Positions 14,649 to 20,503 of a DNA stretch of 20,503 nucleotides are shown here, one piece after another. Position 1 is the first letter of the stretch, and each line of letters opens with the position of its first letter. The stretch is taken from the NCBI GenBank assembly GCA_964393875.1, contig CAYMUZ010000081.1:1-20503 (forward strand), in the 5' to 3' direction. The notes under the pieces are model-generated. The model was not told the origin of the DNA. It ran no database searches and saw nothing but the letters and a program-made list of their open reading frames with translations. Made by a program: the position numbers and the translations under genes. Origin of the DNA: JAHFHB01 sp964393875 (GTDB lineage: Bacteria; Omnitrophota; Omnitrophia; Omnitrophales; Aquincolibacteriaceae).

Positions 14649-15507
14649 ATCAACCTACGCGGCGGAACACGCTCAAGAAACGGGGCAAACAGCCCCTACG
14701 GCTCACGGCAGCGCGCATCATGAAGCCCATGAACTGCCCAATTTCATTACGCTTTTAGAACAGCGTTTTCCCCACTCCCCAGTCGTCAAACAGCTTCAAA
14801 TCTGGGAGAACGTCTTTTTCTCACTTGCGGCCGCACTTATTATCAGCTTCTTTTTTATTCGAGCGGCTTCGTATAAACGCCGCATTCCCGAAGGACTGGA
14901 AAACTTTTTTGAAGCGGTGGTAGAAGGCCTGGAAGGGTTTGTCACCGGCATTCTTGGCCCCGCCGGGCGTAAACATGTTCCTTTTCTGGGGACGCTTTTC
15001 CTTTACATTCTGCTCATGAACTGGAGCGGCCTCATTCCCTTGTTCAAATCTCCCACTTCGACGTGGAGTACAACACTGGCCGTCGCTCTAATCACAATGA
15101 TTTATGTGCAGATGACGGGCATCCGCGAACAGGGTCTAAAACATTATCTGCTGCACATGGCCGGAAATCCTTCCAACGTATTTGGAATCATTTTGATTCC
15201 TCTCATGCTCACGCTGAACATTATTTTGGAGCTCGGCGCCGTGCCTTTTAGTTTGTCACTGCGTCTTTTTGCCAACATCTCAAGTGAAGACCGGTTGCTT
15301 TTTAAATTTGCGGAATTGAATGTGATGTACAAATATGTGCCGTTCTTTTTCCAATTATTTGCTAATATACTGTCGATCATTTTCAGCATGGTGACTTTTG
15401 TTTTTATGCTGCTCTCGACAGTTTATATTTCGCTCGTTTCACCTCATCACGATCAAGGGCACGGAGAGGACGCCGCTCAAGGGAGCGATGCCCACACGGC
15501 CCATTAA
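14641..15507 (+). CDS. atpB: F-type ATP synthase subunit a
   Basis: Subunit a forms the two proton half-channels of the membrane Fo sector. The 288-residue protein has several long hydrophobic helices (about 55-75, 113-137, 143-158, 178-200, 234-265). It also has the key helix F-S-L-S-L-R-L-F-A-N-I, in which R208 corresponds to the essential arginine facing the c ring. I chose the ATG at 14641 rather than the upstream in-frame start because the latter would lie deep in the preceding gene. The start has no clear ribosome-binding site, and the 8-base overlap suggests coupling. The N-terminal 35 residues are polar and histidine-rich with little conservation expected, and the C-terminus is also His/Asp-rich. 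Both could bind metal, but that is speculative. Confidence 0.95.
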   Translation: MAESTYAAEHAQETGQTAPTAHGSAHHEAHELPNFITLLEQRFPHSPVVKQLQIWENVFFSLAAALIISFFFIRAASYKRRIPEGLENFFEAVVEGLEGFVTGILGPAGRKHVPFLGTLFLYILLMNWSGLIPLFKSPTSTWSTTLAVALITMIYVQMTGIREQGLKHYLLHMAGNPSNVFGIILIPLMLTLNIILELGAVPFSLSLRLFANISSEDRLLFKFAELNVMYKYVPFFFQLFANILSIIFSMVTFVFMLLSTVYISLVSPHHDQGHGEDAAQGSDAHTAH

Positions 15508-15528
15508 CAAAGAAGCAAGGAGAATTCC

Positions 15529-15759
15529 ATGGACCCGAAAACAGCTATTTCTTTAAGCGCCCCTCTTGCACTAGCCTTTACCGCAATTGCCTGCGCGTTA
15601 GCTCTCGGACGAGCGGTCGCCGCAGCAATGGATGCCACAGCACGCCAGCCCGAAGCCTCGACAAAGATCCTTGTCAATATGATGGCGGGTTGCGCTCTGA
15701 TCGAAGCTCTCACGCTGTACGCATTGGTATTTGGTTTCTCTTTGCTCGGAAAACTCTAA
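15529..15759 (+). CDS. atpE: F-type ATP synthase subunit c
   Basis: Subunit c is a helical hairpin that oligomerises into the rotating ring. The 76-residue protein has helix 1 (about 8-33), the polar loop A-R-Q-P-E (38-42) and helix 2 with the ion-binding carboxylate E59 in A-L-I-E-A-L-T-L. The position that is glutamine in sodium-type rings is leucine (L26), and the residue after E59 is alanine rather than serine, so proton coupling is expected. The glycine motif of helix 1 is A-x-A-x-A-x-G (A21, A23, A25, G27) instead of all glycine. AAGGAG (15517-15522) is a good ribosome-binding site. It lies 21 bases after atpB. Confidence 0.95.
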   Translation: MDPKTAISLSAPLALAFTAIACALALGRAVAAAMDATARQPEASTKILVNMMAGCALIEALTLYALVFGFSLLGKL

Positions 15760-15769
15760 TTAATCCCGT

Positions 15770-16276
15770 ATGGATTTTTTCAAGCAAAACATCATTCCCG
15801 CGGAAGTCGTCGTCCAGCTGCTGGCTTTTCTCATCGTTTTTTTGACGCTGAAAAAGCTGGCCTGGGGCCCGATTCAAAAGGCCCTGGAGTCGCGCCGTGA
15901 AAAAATCAGAGAGGATTTTGAAAAGCTCGATTCTGCAAAAAAACAAACCGAGGCTCTGCACGCTAACTACGTAAACCGTCTTCAGAAAATTGAAGAAGAA
16001 GCCCGTCTCAAAATGCAGGAATCCCTCGATGAGGGGCGCCGTCTCGCCCGCGACATTCAGGAAAAAGCGCGCTCTGAAGCCCAGGCCATGTTTGATAAAA
16101 CAAAACAAAATCTGGATTTGGAAGTGGCCAAAGCTCGCCTCGATCTGAAGCAGACGATCGCCAGAATTTCCGTGCAAGTGGCTGAACGTATTCTCGGAGA
16201 AACTCTCACCGAGGCCAAGCAGCAGGAAAAGATTCTGGGCATGATCGATGAGATCGAGGCCGGGAGCCGCGCATGA
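15770..16276 (+). CDS. atpF: F-type ATP synthase subunit b
   Basis: Subunit b is the peripheral stalk that holds F1 against the turning ring. One N-terminal membrane helix (about residues 9-27, V-V-V-Q-L-L-A-F-L-I-V-F-L) is followed by L-A-W-G-P-I and then about 120 residues of charged, heptad-rich helix (E-S-R-R-E-K-I-R-E-D-F onward), ending in the delta-binding region. The length of 168 residues is normal. No clear ribosome-binding site precedes the ATG, which follows atpE by 10 bases. The last four bases overlap the start of atpH. Only one b-type gene is present, so a b homodimer is expected. Confidence 0.95.
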   Translation: MDFFKQNIIPAEVVVQLLAFLIVFLTLKKLAWGPIQKALESRREKIREDFEKLDSAKKQTEALHANYVNRLQKIEEEARLKMQESLDEGRRLARDIQEKARSEAQAMFDKTKQNLDLEVAKARLDLKQTIARISVQVAERILGETLTEAKQQEKILGMIDEIEAGSRA

Positions 16277-16815
16277 AAGGCTCGATCGCCGCTTCTCGCT
16301 ATGCGCGGGCTCTTTTCGAGTTGGCCAAAAATAAAAATGCACTTGATCAAACAGACAGCGATCTCGCCTTAGTCAGTGAGCTTTACAAGACCCAGCCTGT
16401 GGTCGGCCGTCTTCTTTTCAACTCAGCGATTTCAATTCAGGATAAGGAAGCTTCCTTGAACAGGCTGATTGGCGCATCGGTCAGCCCGCTCGTCATGAAT
16501 TTTCTGAAGGTGCTTCTTCGAAAAAGGCGTTTTAGCGAAATTGAGACAATACAAGCAGAGTTCCATCGACTTGTAGAAAAAAGTCAGGGCATTCAAGAAG
16601 TCACGGTGCTCTCAGCCGTGCCTTTGAATGAGACAAACAAAGACCTGCTTGGGAGAAAGCTTGAGAAACAGCTTAATATGAAAATTAGGCTTCTGATGAA
16701 AACAGATTCTTCCCTGCTGGGAGGCGTGATGGTGCGTTTTGATGGCCGTCAGATTAACGGTTCGTATCGAGATCGCCTGCGCGCGATGAAACAAAGTTTT
16801 TTAGCGGTGAATTGA
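16273..16815 (+). CDS. atpH: F-type ATP synthase subunit delta
   Basis: Delta joins the peripheral stalk to the top of the F1 head. The 180-residue protein shows the family pattern: an N-terminal A-A-S-R-Y-A-R-A-L-F-E-L-A helical domain, a central N-F-L-K-V-L-L-R-K-R-R-F, and the C-terminal D-S-S-L-L-G-G-V-M-V-R-F-D-G-R-Q-I-N-G-S-Y signature. The ATG overlaps the atpF stop (ATGA), so translation is probably coupled. It is followed after 28 bases by atpA. Nothing unusual. Confidence 0.95.
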   Translation: MKGSIAASRYARALFELAKNKNALDQTDSDLALVSELYKTQPVVGRLLFNSAISIQDKEASLNRLIGASVSPLVMNFLKVLLRKRRFSEIETIQAEFHRLVEKSQGIQEVTVLSAVPLNETNKDLLGRKLEKQLNMKIRLLMKTDSSLLGGVMVRFDGRQINGSYRDRLRAMKQSFLAVN

Positions 16816-16843
16816 CGCCTCGTAAAAGATTAAAGGTGGCCTT

Positions 16844-18349
16844 ATGTTGAAACCTGAAGAAGTCACGCAAGCCATTCAAAAAGAAATACAAAATTTCGAA
16901 TCAAAGTTGTCGCTCGAGTCCGTCGGCTATGTTCTGCAAGTCGGCGACGGAATTGCTCGCGTCTATGGCCTTGAAGACGTCATGGCCTCTGAAATCGTCA
17001 CATTCCCAGACGGCACTGCCGGCCTGGCACTCAATCTTGAAACGGACAATGTCGGGGTGGTTATTTTGGGTTCCGATCGCAATATTAAGGAAGGCGACGA
17101 AGTTAAGCGCACGGGCCGCATCGTAGAAATTCCTGTGGGACCGGCGCTCGTAGGCCGTGTGGTCAACCCCCTCGGTGAACCTCTTGATGGCAAAGGCCCA
17201 ATCCCCGCTGATAAAAAACGCCCGCTTGAAGCCAACCCACCCTCGGTCATTCAGCGTCAGCCTGTCAAAGAACCTTTGCAGACCGGCATCAAGGCCATCG
17301 ATGCCATGATCCCGATCGGTCGTGGTCAGCGAGAACTTATCATCGGCGATCGCCAAACGGGTAAAACCGCCATTCTCATCGATACGATTTTGAATCAAAA
17401 AACAAGCGGCGTGCACTGCATCTATGTCGCCATTGGTCAAAAACTCTCGAGCGTTGTTCAGCTCGCGCAGACTTTGGAAAAACAGGGCGCCATGAAATAT
17501 ACCACGATCGTCTCCGCTTCAGCAAACGACGCGGCCTCGCTGCAATACCTTGCCCCCTATGCTGGGTGCGCGATCGGTGAAGAAGATATGTACACGGGCA
17601 AACACGCGCTTGTGGTCTACGACGATCTGTCAAAACATGCCGTTGCTTACCGCCAACTGTCACTGCTTCTGCAGCGTCCGCCCGGCCGTGAAGCTTATCC
17701 TGGTGACGTGTTCTACCTGCATTCGCGCCTGCTTGAACGTGCCGCAAAAGTACGCCAAGATCTGGGCGGAGGCTCACTCACGGCTCTGCCCGTGATCGAA
17801 ACGCAGCTCGGCGATATCTCTGCCTACGTCCCCACAAATGTCATCTCCATCACCGATGGACAGATCTATCTGGAAAGTGACCTTTTCTACGCAGGGATCC
17901 GGCCGGCCATTAATGTCGGCCTCTCGGTATCACGCGTCGGCGGCAATGCTCAGACTAAAGCCATGAAACAAGTCGCCGGATCGCTGAGACTTGCACTTGC
18001 TCAGTACCGTGAACTTGCGGCCTTCGCGCAACTCTCGACGGATCTGGACAAAGCCACTAAAGACCAGCTCACCCGCGGTGAACGCATGGTGGAAATTCTC
18101 AAACAGGATGTGTTTCAGCCACAGCCCGTCGAAATTCAAGTGATGATTATTTTCGCGGGCAATGAAGGGCTGTTGGACGATGTCCCGCTTGCAAAGCTTA
18201 AAGCGTTTGAGAAAGAATTTATCGTATTCGTGCAGGCTCACTACGGAAAAATTCCAATAGAGCTTGCCGAGAAAAAAGCTTTTAGTGACGACCTAAAAGT
18301 CCAACTCCGCCAGGCTATTGCGAAATTCAAAGAACAGTTTCAAAAATAA
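16844..18349 (+). CDS. atpA: F-type ATP synthase subunit alpha
   Basis: Alpha is the non-catalytic, regulatory nucleotide-binding subunit of the F1 hexamer. The 501-residue protein carries the P-loop G-D-R-Q-T-G-K-T (168-175), the Walker B region A-L-V-V-Y-D-D-L-S (255-263) and the arginine finger R364 in S-V-S-R-V-G-G. The N-terminal beta-barrel domain and C-terminal helical domain are present at normal length. AAAGGTGG (16832-16839) precedes the ATG at good spacing. A 76-base gap with a perfect palindrome separates it from atpG. Confidence 0.98.
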   Translation: MLKPEEVTQAIQKEIQNFESKLSLESVGYVLQVGDGIARVYGLEDVMASEIVTFPDGTAGLALNLETDNVGVVILGSDRNIKEGDEVKRTGRIVEIPVGPALVGRVVNPLGEPLDGKGPIPADKKRPLEANPPSVIQRQPVKEPLQTGIKAIDAMIPIGRGQRELIIGDRQTGKTAILIDTILNQKTSGVHCIYVAIGQKLSSVVQLAQTLEKQGAMKYTTIVSASANDAASLQYLAPYAGCAIGEEDMYTGKHALVVYDDLSKHAVAYRQLSLLLQRPPGREAYPGDVFYLHSRLLERAAKVRQDLGGGSLTALPVIETQLGDISAYVPTNVISITDGQIYLESDLFYAGIRPAINVGLSVSRVGGNAQTKAMKQVAGSLRLALAQYRELAAFAQLSTDLDKATKDQLTRGERMVEILKQDVFQPQPVEIQVMIIFAGNEGLLDDVPLAKLKAFEKEFIVFVQAHYGKIPIELAEKKAFSDDLKVQLRQAIAKFKEQFQK

Positions 18350-18358
18350 CATTTTTTC

Positions 18359-18387
18359 GTAGGGAACGGTTTGAAACCGTTCCCTAC
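18359..18387. repeat. Perfect palindrome between atpA and atpG
   Basis: Fourteen bases (GTAGGGAACGGTTT) are mirrored exactly around one central G, giving a stable hairpin of 12-13 base pairs in RNA. It starts 10 bases after the atpA stop. No T tract follows on the plus strand, so termination is unlikely; transcript processing or stabilisation is possible. The GTAGGG...CCCTAC ends resemble the palindromic elements at 1701, 11961 and 12882, so it may be another mobile repeat. Confidence 0.85.
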
Positions 18388-18425
18388 AATTCAAATGACT
18401 GAACGGCCTAACAGAAACAAATCCT

Positions 18426-19340
18426 ATGTCAGCCGGACAATTACGCGGCATTAAAAGCCGCATCAAAAGCGTTGAAAACACCCGCAAAATTACGCGCGCC
18501 ATGGAAATGGTGTCTGCGGCAAAGCTTCGCCGATTCCAGGGGTTCCTAACCCAAGCCCGCCCTTACACGACGGAGCTTGAGAAAATGCTGCTTAAGCTTG
18601 TGTATGCTCAAAATGCGCAGGCCGCTGAAAAGTCTTCCTCGAAGCTTCCCTCGTATGAGCATCCTTTTTTTGCGCCGCGCAGCGAGAAAAAACAGGCGTT
18701 TCTATTAATCACCGCAGACTCCGGTCTGTGTGGCCCCTACAACACAGCGCTCATTGAAATGGCCCGCAGTTTTTTGAATCGTTCCCGTGAGCAGCCGCCG
18801 ATTGTCTTTGGCATCGGCAAGGCGGGTATTAATGCACTGCGGCGCAGCGGCGTCCGTTGCGAAAAAACATGGTCGGATATCCGGCAGAACCAGGTGGACA
18901 GCACCGTCAAAGAACTGCGAGACACCCTGGCCTCGATTTATAGGGAGGGTCAAGTAGACGCCGTTTACGCCATTCATAGCAAATTACTGTCCGTCACGCT
19001 GTCAAAGCCAGTTCAAGAAAAAATCTTGCCCCTTTCAAATCCGGAAGAATCGGCGGCGGGTCATGATCAAAAAGAGAACGCGCCCTATATTTTTGAACCT
19101 TCCCCCGAAATCATTTTTGAACGCATCGTACCGGAGTATTTTGAGGCCAAGCTGCGTATGCTGCTCCTGGAGTCGTTTGTCTCCGAACACATGGCGCGCA
19201 TGCAGGCCATGCATCAAGCAACGAAAAACGCCAAGGAAATGATTGATTCGCTCGTGCTTGTTCGCAACAAAATACGTCAGGCCATTATTACGAAAGAGAT
19301 CATCGAGATCATTTCCGGATCTCGCGCGGCAAAACAGTAA
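18426..19340 (+). CDS. atpG: F-type ATP synthase subunit gamma
   Basis: Gamma is the central rotor shaft. The 304-residue protein begins with the conserved long helix L-R-G-I-K-S-R-I-K-S-V-E-N-T-R-K-I-T-R-A and ends with the conserved helix A-T-K-N-A-K-E-M-I-D and N-K-I-R-Q-A-I-I-T-K-E-I-I-E-I. The central alpha/beta domain includes L-L-I-T-A-D-S-G-L-C-G-P-Y-N. It is slightly longer than the usual 285-290 because of a polar insert around residues 65-90 (S-S-S-K-L-P-S-Y-E-H-P). No good ribosome-binding site precedes the ATG. This is notable because gamma is needed at one third the level of alpha and beta. Confidence 0.95.
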   Translation: MSAGQLRGIKSRIKSVENTRKITRAMEMVSAAKLRRFQGFLTQARPYTTELEKMLLKLVYAQNAQAAEKSSSKLPSYEHPFFAPRSEKKQAFLLITADSGLCGPYNTALIEMARSFLNRSREQPPIVFGIGKAGINALRRSGVRCEKTWSDIRQNQVDSTVKELRDTLASIYREGQVDAVYAIHSKLLSVTLSKPVQEKILPLSNPEESAAGHDQKENAPYIFEPSPEIIFERIVPEYFEAKLRMLLLESFVSEHMARMQAMHQATKNAKEMIDSLVLVRNKIRQAIITKEIIEIISGSRAAKQ

Positions 19341-19388
19341 TTTAATTACCAAATCATCTCAATATTTATTATTCCAGGAGGTCCCCTC

Positions 19389-20503
19389 ATGTCCCTCGGT
19401 AAAATTGTTCAAGTCATGGGTCCAAGCGTCGACATTCGGTTTCCTGCCGACCACCTGCCCGCTATTTTAAACGCTGTTGAAATTGACCGCCCGAATGGCG
19501 GTAAGCTGGTGCTCGAAGTGGCACAGCATACCGGTGACAATACCGTCCGCTGTATTGCATTGGCCTCCACTGAGGGCCTCGTGCGCGGAACGGATGCCAA
19601 AGACACCGGCGCCCCGATCTCCGTCCCCGTCGGTGAACAAACACTCGGCCGTATTTTTAATCTGCTCGGCGACCCCATCGACGAGCAGGGGCCTGTGAAA
19701 GATCCGGGCAAAAGATATCCTATTCACCGCGCAGCGCCAAAATATGAAGACCTGCTTCCGGTCACCAGCACACTCGAAACCGGGATCAAAGTCGTTGACC
19801 TGCTGGCACCCTACCCCAAGGGCGGAAAAGTCGGTTTGTTTGGCGGCGCGGGCGTTGGGAAAACGGTCATCGTCATGGAACTCATTCACAACATCGCAAC
19901 CCAGCATGGCGGCGTCTCCTGCTTCTGCGGAGTCGGAGAACGTACCCGCGAAGGCAATGATCTTTGGCTGGAACTCAATGAGTCTGGCGTCCATAAAAAA
20001 ACAGCTCTCGTCTTCGGGCAAATGAATGAGCCCCCGGGCGCACGTCTGCGTGTAGCGCTCACTGGCCTCGCCATGGCTGAATATTTCCGTGATGAAGCGC
20101 ATCAGGACGTACTGCTTTTTGTGGATAATATTTTTCGTTTTACCCAGGCCGGGTCGGAAGTGTCAGCGCTTCTAGGCCGCATGCCCTCGGCCGTGGGTTA
20201 TCAACCGAATCTGTCCACGGAAATGGCGGCTTTGCAAGAGCGTATTGCCTCCACAAAATCAGGCTCGATCACCTCGGTGCAAGCTATCTACGTGCCTGCG
20301 GATGACTTGACTGACCCTGCGCCAGCTACAGCCTTTGCCCATTTAGATGGCGTAACCGTGTTGTCGCGGCAAATCGCAGAACTCGGCATTTATCCGGCCG
20401 TCGATCCGCTCGGTTCTACGTCGCGCATGCTTGACCCTCACGTGGTGGGCGAAGAGCATTACAAGACGGCCCGCGAAGTACAGCGCATTTTGCAACGCTA
20501 CAA
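19389..20503 (+). CDS. atpD: F-type ATP synthase subunit beta (3' end beyond the window)
   Basis: Beta carries the catalytic sites. The 371 codons present hold the P-loop G-G-A-G-V-G-K-T (152-159), the catalytic glutamate E184 in V-G-E-R-T-R-E-G-N, the Walker B strand V-L-L-F-V-D-N-I-F-R-F and the following G-S-E-V-S-A-L-L-G-R-M-P-S segment. About 95-100 residues of the usual ~470 are missing past the window edge. A near-perfect ribosome-binding site AGGAGGT (19376-19382) lies 6 bases before the ATG, the strongest in the operon, matching the high demand for beta. The frame is open to the end with no irregularity. Confidence 0.97.
   Translation, partial: MSLGKIVQVMGPSVDIRFPADHLPAILNAVEIDRPNGGKLVLEVAQHTGDNTVRCIALASTEGLVRGTDAKDTGAPISVPVGEQTLGRIFNLLGDPIDEQGPVKDPGKRYPIHRAAPKYEDLLPVTSTLETGIKVVDLLAPYPKGGKVGLFGGAGVGKTVIVMELIHNIATQHGGVSCFCGVGERTREGNDLWLELNESGVHKKTALVFGQMNEPPGARLRVALTGLAMAEYFRDEAHQDVLLFVDNIFRFTQAGSEVSALLGRMPSAVGYQPNLSTEMAALQERIASTKSGSITSVQAIYVPADDLTDPAPATAFAHLDGVTVLSRQIAELGIYPAVDPLGSTSRMLDPHVVGEEHYKTAREVQRILQRY

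Noticed and set aside
14681..14701. GGGGC...GCCCCTAC palindrome in the atpB N-terminal region as another repeat copy
   Set aside because: Only the arm ends resemble the element, the inner hairpin is missing, and it may be ordinary coding sequence.
15710..16342. 210-codon minus-strand ORF opposite atpF
   Set aside because: A shadow of the highly charged atpF helix; no family features or start signals.
19467..20102. 211-codon minus-strand ORF opposite atpD
   Set aside because: A shadow of a strongly conserved gene, with unlikely composition and no start signals.

Overview
This window looks like a chromosomal segment of an uncultivated bacterium. I infer a lineage such as Candidatus Omnitrophota because of a giant signal-peptide-bearing ORF and palindromic repeats dispersed inside and between genes. 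No 16S or other taxonomic marker is present, so that placement is an inference (roughly even odds).

Layout. At the left edge is a minus-strand tRNA-Pro(GGG) with its own promoter. It is followed on the plus strand by a short cofactor-dependent phosphoglycerate mutase (gpmA) and a toxin-antitoxin-like pair: DUF433, and a DUF5615 PIN-like gene broken by a one-base frameshift. A repeat-rich spacer then leads to one uninterrupted minus-strand ORF of 4044 codons (13890 to 1756), which fills 60% of the window. A 503-bp spacer with an operator-like palindrome, an inverted-repeat remnant and a strong promoter separates it from a plus-strand F-type ATP synthase operon in classical order: atpZ/I-like, atpB, atpE, atpF, atpH, atpA, atpG, atpD. 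The last gene runs off the right edge.

The giant ORF is the notable object. It starts with a Sec signal peptide and is divided into 12 blocks by 11 copies of the short motif [R/K]-S-E-[M/V]-R. The blocks appear unrelated: a ChaN/TraB-like N-terminal block, helical blocks, a two-helix membrane block, a kinase-like block with G-D-x4-E-N and I-D-L-E motifs, an acetyltransferase-like block and a block opening with a Tat signal. The motif is kept while its synonymous codons vary, which points to selection on the peptide, for example as a processing site in a polyprotein.

Two blocks (3 and 9) are antisense to plausible plus-strand gene pairs. One pair is two small membrane proteins behind a consensus promoter (10325-10640). 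The other is a DUF4258-DUF2283 pair (3994-4446). The giant frame nonetheless stays open across both. Both antisense blocks touch copies of the same ~110-bp boundary repeat. Palindromic elements also occur in-frame inside the giant ORF as V-G-A-L-Q linkers.

The ATP synthase genes are complete and ordinary up to the right edge. The exceptions are a c subunit whose glycine motif is mostly alanine and a perfect palindrome between atpA and atpG.
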